This document shows positions 7,713 through 14,159 of a stretch of 64,000 nt of DNA, one piece after another. This DNA is from Microbacterium sp. p3-SID336 (GTDB lineage Bacteria; Actinomycetota; Actinomycetes; Actinomycetales; Microbacteriaceae): the NCBI RefSeq assembly GCF_025143365.1, contig NZ_JALXPE010000001.1, forward strand, positions 84,216 through 148,215, in the 5' to 3' direction. The translations under genes were made by a program, and so were the position numbers. Below the pieces are notes generated by a model, which was not told the DNA's origin, made no database searches, and worked only from the letters and a program-made list of their open reading frames with translations. Position 1 is the stretch's first letter, and every line of letters begins with the position of its first letter.

Positions 7713-8042
7713 TCATGCGGCAACCTCTCGCCGGAGACTAGCGAACGGATCCTCGTGATCTTCGAGGGCCTCGGACAGGGCCGTCGCGGCGCAGTCGAAC
7801 GAAGCTGTTGCGGCGTCGATGACGGCGAGCGAGGAGAGCACCTGGGCACGGAGTGCAAGGCGCGAGGGCGCGGTCGCGAGCTCGCCCGTGGGGTCGCTTA
7901 CGCCGAGCGTGGTCGTCATGCGTGCGCCGGGCGACTTGTCCCACTGGGCGGCGGAGCTCGCTCTGAGGAGGTCGACGAGGCGGAGGACGCTGGCGGCGTG
8001 CGCGGTGGTCAGGTCGCGGAGCGTATGGTTGGCGGCGATCAT
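7713..8042 (-). CDS. Small helical hypothetical protein
   Basis: 109 residues, predicted largely helical, rich in Ala, Leu, Ser and Thr, no cysteines. ATG 8042 overlaps the stop of a 10-residue leader ORF (ATGA). No in-frame start exists between this ATG and the ribosome site at about 8080, so coupling through the leader is the simplest reading. Gene order on this strand is this gene, then the HIRAN gene. Family unknown. Confidence 0.5.
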   Translation of the reverse strand: MIAANHTLRDLTTAHAASVLRLVDLLRASSAAQWDKSPGARMTTTLGVSDPTGELATAPSRLALRAQVLSSLAVIDAATASFDCAATALSEALEDHEDPFASLRREVAA

Positions 8043-8071
8043 CGGATCGTTCGCTGGGTAGTGGTTGTCAT
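8039..8071 (-). CDS. 10-residue leader peptide
   Basis: AAGGAG, 6 nt, ATG 8071, then MTTTTQRTIR and TGA, which overlaps the ATG of the 109-residue gene. Either a true leader that couples translation or the result of a frameshift joining one larger gene; the strong ribosome site favours translation. Confidence 0.4.
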   Translation of the reverse strand: MTTTTQRTIR

Positions 8072-8265
8072 GGTGTCTCCTTGGTGATCGCGGGCAGTCG
8101 CACGCTGGTGGTGAGGGGTAGAAGTCTGGGAACAGTCAGGAGGGAGGCTCACGGCTGGCGAACCCTGGAACCCGCGCGGGCAGGGAGACGCTATGCCGCT
8201 CCGGGCTTCCGTCGGCGGGGCTGGTGAGAGTCCCTCCCCAGGGTCAGCGCCGGTACGATCTGGGC

Positions 8266-8871
8266 ATGCTGACTATCTCGGTGGAGTACCGGTCATGGCC
8301 CGGATACGGCGAGCACGCGGAGCCCGTACGTGTGGACCTCGAAGGGGAACCACATGAGTCGTTCGCTGAGGTGCTCACCGCGCGGTTGTACCCTGACAGC
8401 GATTACGCCGGTCACGTCGAGGTGGAACTCCCTGACGTCGAGGTAGGGACATTCGCCCCTATTCCTGAGGACGTGACGATGGAACAGGCGCACGCGTTCG
8501 CTGGCGGCGAGGTGCTCACGATAAGCCGAGCGGGTCGAGGCGGCGGTCTGATCGCAACTCTCGCTGAGTGGGTTGGTGTAGGGCTGACCTTATCTGGCGT
8601 CTGGGACCTTCTCCGACGCGGCGGCGACACCTATGTCAATGCCGTCTATCGGCGTCAGCGCCAGGAGGCGAGGCGTTGGCTTGTTGCCGGTGCTGACACC
8701 GACCCTCATATGGAGTTGATCCAGTGGGTGAAGGAGCATCCTGGTTGGTCGCTCGGGGACGTGGAGGTGGCCTTCGGGCTGGGCGTCGCGGACGCCGCCG
8801 CTCTGCTTCGGCGAACGGGGTACGTCCCGGACGACGATATGGGCTACTACTGGCGCGAGGTGGCGGAATGA
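8266..8871 (+). CDS. Hypothetical element protein
   Basis: 201 residues from the leaderless ATG 8266 (TACGAT, 6 nt, ATG). The N-terminal 90 residues look like a small beta-rich domain (ISVEYRSWPGYGEHAE...), followed by a Gly-rich and hydrophobic stretch near residues 90-115 and a helical C-terminal part with a tail similar to a small winged-helix pattern (WSLGDVEVAFGLGVADAAALLRR). It is the only plus-strand gene in the centre of the element. Function unknown; a DNA-binding C-terminus is possible. Confidence 0.55.
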   Translation: MLTISVEYRSWPGYGEHAEPVRVDLEGEPHESFAEVLTARLYPDSDYAGHVEVELPDVEVGTFAPIPEDVTMEQAHAFAGGEVLTISRAGRGGGLIATLAEWVGVGLTLSGVWDLLRRGGDTYVNAVYRRQRQEARRWLVAGADTDPHMELIQWVKEHPGWSLGDVEVAFGLGVADAAALLRRTGYVPDDDMGYYWREVAE

Positions 8872-8894
8872 GTACCTGCTAAGCGTGAGAGAGG

Positions 8895-8936
8895 GGCCCG
8901 CCGCTCGTCCAAGGAGACGGAAGTGAGCGGCGGGCC
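8895..8936 (+). terminator. Strong hairpin after the 8266 gene
   Basis: A perfect 12-bp stem, GGCCCGCCGCTC / GAGCGGCGGGCC, 24 nt after the stop. There is no T-run. The loop contains AAGGAGACGG followed by GTG 8923, so a ribosome site would be exposed in the loop; terminator is the simpler reading. The following 8937-9169 holds no convincing gene. Confidence 0.5.
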
Positions 8937-9169
8937 GGGGAGACCACGAACGTGCTCCATGCACTCCACCCGGGTACATAGTCCGCTGAGCGCTCATCCC
9001 CCCCAGGATCGCCGGATGCTCACCCCACGCGGTTCTTACTCGCTGGGTCCACTCTCGTCGGTGGAAAGGAGAACGCCGACGGAGCTCACTGGCGCACCGG
9101 CCACGGCGCGTCAATGAGGAAGAGGCTGGCGAGGCTCTCCAAGGAGCGTCGCCAGGAGCTAGTGGTTGG

Positions 9170-9496
9170 TCAGTCTCGCCGAGACAGGCGGAGGCCGTGC
9201 TCGGCCAAGACTCGGGTGAGCTCGCGAACGGTGGCGTCCGATGGGCGGGCGAGGACGATTTGGCCGGCGTGCGGGTAGAACGCCGTGAGGGCGGCGGAGG
9301 TGGCGAGCTCGATGGCGTCGTCGGGGATGCGCCAGATGTTGCGGGCGAGGCCACTGGCGGCGGTGTACTCGCCTCGGATCGCCTCGTATGCCATGCCCTG
9401 CCCGAAGTCGATAAGGGTGTCGTCGGTGACGGCGGCGAAGACGTTGAGGACGTCGTGGTCGCGGACGAGGGAGAGGAAGCGTGCGCGAGGTGACAT
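9170..9496 (-). CDS. Hypothetical protein downstream of the capsid gene
   Basis: 108 residues (MSPRARFLSLVRDHDVLNVF...), in the same direction as the capsid gene and 86 nt after its stop. It is compact, mixed alpha/beta, with no cysteine. In tailed phages the slot after the capsid gene often encodes a head-tail connector or decoration protein; I see no motif proving that here. Confidence 0.55.
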   Translation of the reverse strand: MSPRARFLSLVRDHDVLNVFAAVTDDTLIDFGQGMAYEAIRGEYTAASGLARNIWRIPDDAIELATSAALTAFYPHAGQIVLARPSDATVRELTRVLAEHGLRLSRRD

Positions 9497-9582
9497 GAGG
9501 GTCCGATCTGAGAGGTAGTGGGGAGCGGGGCCCCGCGTCGTGTAAACGCTGGGGCCTCGCGGTGACGCCGGAGCGTCGAGGA

Positions 9583-10521
9583 TTACGCCGAGGTGGAGAC
9601 CGTGACGACGGCCCCGCCCTCGACGGGGGTGACCGTCGCGGAGTGGGCGTCGTAGTCGCGCTCGACGTCGTAGAGCGGGCTGATGCCCGTTCCGACGAAC
9701 ACCGATGCGACGGAGCGCTCGGTCAGGTGGGTGGCGTCGTAGTCGCGGAGGTATCGGACGGCGAGGCCGTCCTTGACCGTGACGTTGCCGAACGGGACGC
9801 CGTTGGGCACCTCGGGGGCGACGGTCGCGACGTAGAGTCCCGTCTGGGTCGTGAAGACGATCTCGTCGTCCTCGATACTTCGTGCCGTCTCGGCGACCTC
9901 GAAGCCCGCGATGCGACCGGCAGAGCCGGAGCGGAGGGCGTTGGCGTCGCCGGTCTTGGCGAAGTCCAGCGCGCCGGAGAGGAGGAGGTCGTCGATGACC
10001 GCGCCGCCGACGAAGGCGACGAGGTCGGCGTTGGCGACATCGACGCCCTTGGCGCGAAGCGCGCGGCGGCCCTTGACGAAGACGTCGGTGGGCTTGGCGG
10101 CGTCGTAGCCGGTCGGCTCGGCGCTGGCCGCGATTCCCGAGAGGAGACCGGCGAGGGCGTTGTCGATGCCGTCGGCGATGCTCTCCGCCTGGGGGCGGAG
10201 GACCTGCTTGGAGAAGTCGGTGAGGTCGAGCTTGAGCTCTGCGTCGCCGATCTTGACCGCGCTAACGAGGTTGGTCGAGAGGTCGACCGAAGTGCGCTTC
10301 TCGATGAGCTCGTCGAAGACGACGGCGGTGGTCGTGTCGCGGAGGCTCCGCGCGCGGGCGGTGAGCGCCGACGGGATGCGGAGGTACGCCTTGCCGCCTG
10401 TGCCCGGGGCGAAGTCCGCCTCGGTGTAGCGGCGGACGTGGCGGGCGATGTCGAGCTTGCTCGTGACGAGGCCGAGGGTAACTTCTCCGGCCTGCTCGGG
10501 GGTGTAAAGGTTGAATGCCAT
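9583..10521 (-). CDS. Major capsid protein, P22 coat-like (HK97 fold)
   Basis: 312 residues with the layout of actinophage P22-like coat proteins. It has an N-terminal TPEQAGEVTLGLVTSKLDIA and a long arm rich in Asp/Gly/Lys (ADFAPGTGGKAYLRIPS). A central stretch, ELIEKRTSVDLSTNLVSAVK then KLDLTDFSKQVLRPQ, and a C-terminal beta-rich domain complete it. ATG 10521 follows AGGAGA by 5 nt. It should self-assemble into a procapsid shell. No protease, scaffold, portal or terminase gene accompanies it. An encapsulin is less likely because cargo genes and typical encapsulin motifs are absent. The family assignment is by recall of actinophage capsids, not a search. Confidence 0.75.
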   Translation of the reverse strand: MAFNLYTPEQAGEVTLGLVTSKLDIARHVRRYTEADFAPGTGGKAYLRIPSALTARARSLRDTTTAVVFDELIEKRTSVDLSTNLVSAVKIGDAELKLDLTDFSKQVLRPQAESIADGIDNALAGLLSGIAASAEPTGYDAAKPTDVFVKGRRALRAKGVDVANADLVAFVGGAVIDDLLLSGALDFAKTGDANALRSGSAGRIAGFEVAETARSIEDDEIVFTTQTGLYVATVAPEVPNGVPFGNVTVKDGLAVRYLRDYDATHLTERSVASVFVGTGISPLYDVERDYDAHSATVTPVEGGAVVTVSTSA

Positions 10522-10621
10522 GAGGCTCTCCTATGGAGTAGTGCGCCGGGATGGCGCGATGAGTGCGGAGCCGCCTTGCGGTTGTGGCGCGCGTCGACCT
10601 TGCGGCGTGCACCGGAGATGC

Positions 10622-11074
10622 TCAGCGCCGTCCAGACGCGCTAGAAGCGCGCCCGTGGGCGTCGGGCGGTAGAGGGCCTGGAGAGGCCCGGAGAGCGTCG
10701 GCTAGCCGCGTTGACCTTGCGCAGCGGCGGGACGAGCTCAGGGTCCGTCGTGCCTCGTGGGGAGCGACCCCGGGGAGACGATGCGGACGGCGCGCTCGGG
10801 GCGCGTCTTGACGTGGAGGAGACCGCCTGGAGCGGCGATAGTGCCCGCCGTTAAACGGCGAGGAGGCGCACGGTCGCGCGGGCGACCTGCTCCAGCTTGA
10901 ACATGTCGCCGGAGCCGAGAGCGGCGTTGGCCTAGCGGCGAGGCGCTGGCGCTGGGCAAGGAGCCGAGCGCGGTAGAGCTTGGTGCGGCACGAGACGGAG
11001 CACGTGCTGGCCGCCGGGTGCGCAGCGGCGAAGCGGCTTCCGCAGTGCGCGCAGAGAAGCGCGAGAGATGTCAT
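10622..11074 (-). CDS. Small zinc-finger protein (N-terminal 50 codons convincing)
   Basis: ATG 11074 follows AGGAG by 6 nt. The first 50 residues are a zinc ribbon, CAHCG ... CSVSC, followed by a basic helix (RTKLYRARLLAQRQRLAAR). After about residue 50 the 150-codon frame becomes Ser/Arg/Pro-rich and no longer looks like protein. Coding signal moves to other frames at that point (see the degenerate region 10690-10934). The gene may really end near 10930 with a single-base error or mutation extending it. Similar zinc-ribbon miniproteins are frequent in actinophages. Confidence 0.45.
   Translation of the reverse strand: MTSLALLCAHCGSRFAAAHPAASTCSVSCRTKLYRARLLAQRQRLAARPTPLSAPATCSSWSRSPARPCASSPFNGGHYRRSRRSPPRQDAPRARRPHRLPGVAPHEARRTLSSSRRCARSTRLADALRASPGPLPPDAHGRASSASGRR
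10690..10934 (-). pseudogene. Probable frameshifted small gene before the capsid gene
   Basis: Protein-like stretches appear in alternating minus-strand frames. MFKLEQVARATVRLLAV ends at a stop near 10851. It continues as GTIAAPGGLLHVKTRPERA... in another frame to a stop near 10738, then ELVPPLRKVNAA returns to the first frame. Together they would make one protein of about 70 residues with two indels. It may be decay, sequencing error or separate micro-ORFs. Confidence 0.35.
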
Positions 11075-11113
11075 GGTCGACTCCTAGATGGTGTCGTGCG
11101 ACACAAGGTAGGC

Positions 11114-11150
11114 AAGAAAAACGCCCCCGGGCGAGGACCTGGCCGGGGGC
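11114..11150 (-). terminator. Rho-independent terminator downstream of the integrase
   Basis: An 8-bp GC stem GCCCCCGG / CCGGGGGC with, on the minus strand, GTTTTTCTT directly after. It separates integrase transcription from the zinc-finger and capsid genes. Confidence 0.75.
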
Positions 11151-11225
11151 ATAGAGATAAAACTCTCTTCATTGAGTAGACCGCCTGGGTGCCCTCGCGA
11201 TAAGGAAGCGAGCGCGGTGGCGCTC

Positions 11226-11326
11226 GGAGTGACGGAATGACGGATAAACCGTCACTTCCTATTCCTTTAGGAGTAGTTCTCTCTCTCGAAGGCGGAATAG
11301 GAAGTGACGATTTGAACCGTCACTCC
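11226..11326. repeat. Nested inverted repeats in the 300-bp gap 11075-11374
   Basis: Outer arms GGAGTGACGG (11226-11235) and CCGTCACTCC (11317-11326) enclose perfect 15-bp arms GTCACTTCCTATTCC (11251-11265) and GGAATAGGAAGTGAC (11294-11308). A small TGACGG-ATAAA-CCGTCA palindrome (11239-11255) adds further copies of the GTCA/TGAC word. The locus is relatively AT-rich for the window. It lies just downstream of the integrase and may be a replication origin, a packaging-like site or an operator cluster. Confidence 0.7.
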
Positions 11327-11374
11327 GTCACTACCGGCGCCACGCTGGCCCCAACGGGCTCGTCCCGGCGACGG

Positions 11375-12862
11375 CTAGCCCGCCGCATCGGCTCCCGCGT
11401 TCAGGTGCTCGGCGACGAGGTGCCAGACGTAGACGCGGGAGAGGCCGCGACCCGGCGAGACGGTCACGCCCAGAAGCTGAGAGAGAGCCGCGCGCTGGCG
11501 GTCGAGGTCGAGCTCGGAGATGCGCTGAGCGACTACGTCGCGGAGCTCCCAGAAGTCGGAGCCCGGAGTCCGCTTAGCCGTCTCGATAAGAAGATCGCGA
11601 GCGAGGGTCGCCAGGGACGCTGAGGACGTCCGAGAACCGCGGGCGGCGTCGAGGGCGGCCTCTACCTCTCGCCGCTCGTCACGGAGCGCCACGAGGCGGG
11701 AGCGGGCGGCCTGGGGCGAGATGAGCTCGTCGTCGCGGTCGGCCATAGTGGCCGCCGTCGCGCGTTCGATGCGTTCCAGGTTGGCGACGAGCGGGCCAGC
11801 GGACTCGGGCTCGTCGCCCGCCAAGGCGGAAGGGTCGGTGGTGAGGAGTGCGAGGGCCATCTCACGGCGAAGGTGCTCGTCGAGGAGCTCCGCCTTGATG
11901 CTCGCGTGGGGTCGGTCGTCGAGGAAACGACCCCCTGAGCGGGTCAGGGTGCGAATCTGGCAGGTGTAGTAGCCAGAGTGAACGTTGAGGACGTTAGGGC
12001 ATCCCTCGACCCCGCATGAGGCGAGGCCGGAGGAGAGATGTCGGCGGCCAGGCCCCGCCAAGGTTCGGCGCTTCTCGTCGGTCAGGATGGCGCGGACCTC
12101 CTCGGCGAGCTCGGGGGAGACGATGGGTGTAATGCGGTCGGAAGGGACAGCCGTGCCGTCGACGGGCACGAGGCCGCCGTAGGAAGGGTTGAGGAGCATG
12201 TAGCGGACGCGCGCGCCTCCCCAGCCCTTGCCGGTCCCGGGCGGGATGTTGTCGGCAAGGAGCCCGGCGGCGACGGAGCGGAGGGAGGAGCCGTTGGCGA
12301 TCTGCTCGAAGCATCGGCGGACGATGGCCGCCTCGTCCTCGCGCGGCGTCTCGCCGTCGAGCTCGTAGCCGTACCGGCGTCGGCCAGCGTGGGGGCGTCC
12401 AGCCGCCGCTCGTCGCTCATTGGCTCGGCGGTGGCGGGCCCCCTTGCGCTCGATCTCGGAGCGGGCGACGGCGGCCTTCACTCGGGCGAACATGCGCCCG
12501 CCATCGGTTGAGAGGTCGGCCTCCCCGTTCGCCGTGACGATGACGAGCCCGGTCTCCTCGGCGGCGTCGATCCAGTCCTCTAGCTGGCGCGGCTGGCGCG
12601 TGAGGCGGTCGAGGTCGTAGCAGACGATGGCGTCGAAGGCCCCGCGCTGGTAGTCCTCGACCATGCGGTCGTAGGAGGGGCGGCGGACGTCGCGCTTGGA
12701 CGCGGAGACGGAGTTGTCGACGTAGGGCTCCCCGGCCTGGGTCCAGCCGCGTTGCGCGATGATCGCGAGGCAGTCCTCTAGCTGGCGCTCGACGGCGGCC
12801 TCATCGCCGGTACGGTCGAGGGATATGCGGAGGTAGATGGCGGCTCGCTTGGTCACCGTCAT
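11375..12862 (-). CDS. int: Large serine integrase
   Basis: 495 residues. The N-terminal resolvase domain (about 1-150) has the catalytic serine in YLRIS (Ser14), DLDRLTR and RKGARHRR. A recombinase domain follows (GYELDGETPREDEAAIVRRCF..., YMLLNPSYGG) and then a zinc ribbon with CGVEGC ... YYTC and a coiled-coil region (about 370-440). It catalyses integration between attB and attP and, with a directionality factor, excision. The start ATG 12862 lies 15 nt from the right core repeat. No Shine-Dalgarno is seen; TAACTT, 5 nt, ATG suggests a leaderless start. Its -35 region would lie in host DNA when integrated. No recognisable excisionase gene is present, normal for this family. Confidence 0.93.
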   Translation of the reverse strand: MTVTKRAAIYLRISLDRTGDEAAVERQLEDCLAIIAQRGWTQAGEPYVDNSVSASKRDVRRPSYDRMVEDYQRGAFDAIVCYDLDRLTRQPRQLEDWIDAAEETGLVIVTANGEADLSTDGGRMFARVKAAVARSEIERKGARHRRANERRAAAGRPHAGRRRYGYELDGETPREDEAAIVRRCFEQIANGSSLRSVAAGLLADNIPPGTGKGWGGARVRYMLLNPSYGGLVPVDGTAVPSDRITPIVSPELAEEVRAILTDEKRRTLAGPGRRHLSSGLASCGVEGCPNVLNVHSGYYTCQIRTLTRSGGRFLDDRPHASIKAELLDEHLRREMALALLTTDPSALAGDEPESAGPLVANLERIERATAATMADRDDELISPQAARSRLVALRDERREVEAALDAARGSRTSSASLATLARDLLIETAKRTPGSDFWELRDVVAQRISELDLDRQRAALSQLLGVTVSPGRGLSRVYVWHLVAEHLNAGADAAG

Positions 12863-12876
12863 ATCGCAAGTTACGT

Positions 12877-12890
12877 CAGCGCATCTGGGA
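12877..12890 (+). repeat. attR core, 14-bp repeat
   Basis: CAGCGCATCTGGGA identical to 3015-3028 and in the matching reading frame of the displaced DUF885 3' end. It lies between the integrase start codon and host sequence. Confidence 0.85.
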
Positions 12891-13017
12891 GCAGGTCCGC
12901 GATGCGGTCCGCGACGCCGAGGGCGACGCGTTCTCGTTCAAGCAGTTCCATAAGCGCGCGCTGGACCTCGGCGGCGTCGGTCTGGACACGCTCCGCAGCA
13001 CGCTGCTGCCGCGCTGA
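12877..13017 (+). pseudogene. Displaced original 3' end of the DUF885 gene
   Basis: Reading on from the core repeat gives 46 codons and a TGA, the same length as the element-borne end at 3015-3155. Outside QRIWE, about 26 of 42 aligned residues agree, including the whole block FHKRALDLGGVGLDTLR. There is no start codon or ribosome site for it, so it is untranslated while the element is integrated. Excision would restore it to the host gene. Confidence 0.88.
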
Positions 13018-13077
13018 CCCACGCGGGAATGCCTGTGTACCCGACCGTGTTCATTCACCTGAATAGGAAGGGCTGAC

Positions 13078-14112
13078 ATGGACATCGAGTTCGGGCTGGA
13101 CACGTTCGGAGACATCACGCGCGGCGAGGACGGGGAGCTGCTCAGCGGCGCCCAGACCATCCGCAACGTCGTGGCGCAGGCGGAGCTGGCCGACACGGTC
13201 GGCGTGGATTTCTTCGGGGTGGGGGAGCACCACCGCACGGAGTTCGCGGTCTCCGCACCCGAGATGGTGCTCGCCGCCATCGCGGCGCGCACGAACCGCA
13301 TCCGGCTCGGCACTGCCGTGACCGTGCTCTCGTCCGACGACCCGGTGCGGGTGTTCGAGCGGTTCTCCACCCTGGATGCCCTGTCGGACGGGCGCGCCGA
13401 GGTCGTGCTGGGTCGTGGGTCGTTCATCGAGTCCTTCCCGTTGTTCGGCTACGACCTCCGCGACTACGACACCCTCTTCGAGGAGAAGCTCGACCTGTTC
13501 GTGCAGCTTCTGGCGGAGAAGCCGGTGACCTGGTCCGGCACCATGCGCGCGTCACTGGAGAATGCGGACGTGTTCCCGAAGACCGCGAACGGCCTGCGCA
13601 CCTGGGTGGGTGTCGGCGGCAGTCCAGAGTCGGTCGTGCGCGTGGCGCGGCACGGCCTGGGGCTCATGCTGGCGATCATCGGGGGACCGGCCGCGCGCTT
13701 CAAGCCCTTCGTGGACCTCTACCACCGATCGGTGGCGTCGTTCGGCACGACCTCGCACCCCGTCGCGGTCCACTCGCCCGGACACATCGCCGACACGGAC
13801 GCCGAGGCCTGGGAGGCGGCCTACTCCGGCTTCGAGGCCATGAACAACACGATCGGCCGGGAGCGCGGATGGCCGCCGTACAGCCGCGCGCGCTTCCAGA
13901 ACGACGTGGGGCCGGAGGGCGCGCTGTACGCCGGGTCGCCCGACCGGGTGGCGGCGAAGATCGCGGACACCGTCACGACGCTCGGGCTCGGCCGCTTCGA
14001 CCTGAAGTACGCGACGGGCACGCTCTCGCATGAGGCGATGATGCGAAGCATCGAACTGTACGGAACCGAGGTCATCCCGCGGGTGCGCCGCCTGCTCGCC
14101 GCCGCGGACTGA
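13078..14112 (+). CDS. LLM-class flavin-dependent oxidoreductase
   Basis: 344 residues of the bacterial luciferase-like TIM barrel. It has the N-terminal FGLDTFGD strand, GVGEHHRTEF, IRLGTAVTVLSS and DALSDGRAEVVLGRGSF, and a C-terminal GSPDRVAAKI block. Members use reduced FMN or F420; the substrate cannot be read from sequence. ATG 13078 follows AGGAAGGG by about 6 nt. A short inverted repeat (ATTC-ACCT-GAAT) just upstream could be an operator. It is the first host gene beyond the element and has no operon partner. Confidence 0.88.
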   Translation: MDIEFGLDTFGDITRGEDGELLSGAQTIRNVVAQAELADTVGVDFFGVGEHHRTEFAVSAPEMVLAAIAARTNRIRLGTAVTVLSSDDPVRVFERFSTLDALSDGRAEVVLGRGSFIESFPLFGYDLRDYDTLFEEKLDLFVQLLAEKPVTWSGTMRASLENADVFPKTANGLRTWVGVGGSPESVVRVARHGLGLMLAIIGGPAARFKPFVDLYHRSVASFGTTSHPVAVHSPGHIADTDAEAWEAAYSGFEAMNNTIGRERGWPPYSRARFQNDVGPEGALYAGSPDRVAAKIADTVTTLGLGRFDLKYATGTLSHEAMMRSIELYGTEVIPRVRRLLAAAD

Positions 14113-14159
14113 TCGCGCCGAGTCCAGCACGCGACACGCGACACTTTACTATGAGAGGC

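Larger units (their letters stand above)
3015..12890. mobile_element. Serine-integrase element with a lone P22-like capsid gene, inserted in the DUF885 gene (candidate phage satellite)
   Basis: The element is bounded by a 14-bp direct repeat CAGCGCATCTGGGA at 3015-3028 and 12877-12890, giving a unit of 9,862 bp. The right end carries a large serine integrase reading inward, with its start 15 nt from the repeat. The left end encodes a replacement C-terminus for the target gene plus a terminator. Cargo: a major capsid protein, an HNH protein, a HIRAN protein, a HEPN-like protein and small hypotheticals. I see no terminase, portal, capsid protease, tail, lysis or replication-initiator gene. The boundaries are well supported; the satellite interpretation is inference, and a decayed prophage is the alternative. 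Confidence 0.85.

Noticed and set aside
8923..9117. 64-codon ORF with AAGGAG and GTG start after the 8266 gene
   Set aside because: The ribosome site sits in the loop of a 12-bp hairpin and the peptide is Ser/Pro/Arg-rich without protein-like codon pattern. I read the hairpin as a terminator.
9583..10521. Encapsulin nanocompartment shell
   Set aside because: No cargo protein gene (ferritin-like or peroxidase) is adjacent and the layout matches actinophage P22-like coat proteins better; the ferritin-like VIT gene is 34 kb away.
9562..10644. 360-codon plus-strand ORF opposite the capsid gene
   Set aside because: It is the antisense of the capsid gene; its composition (Asp/Gly/Val/Arg) is a by-product of GC-rich third positions on the other strand.
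11237..11623. Plus-strand ORF running over the inverted repeats into the integrase
   Set aside because: Most of it is antisense to the integrase 3' end, and the N-terminal part is only the repeat locus.
12877..13017. Separate small gene between integrase and the LLM oxidoreductase
   Set aside because: It has no start codon or ribosome site and matches the DUF885 C-terminus in length and sequence; it is a displaced gene end.
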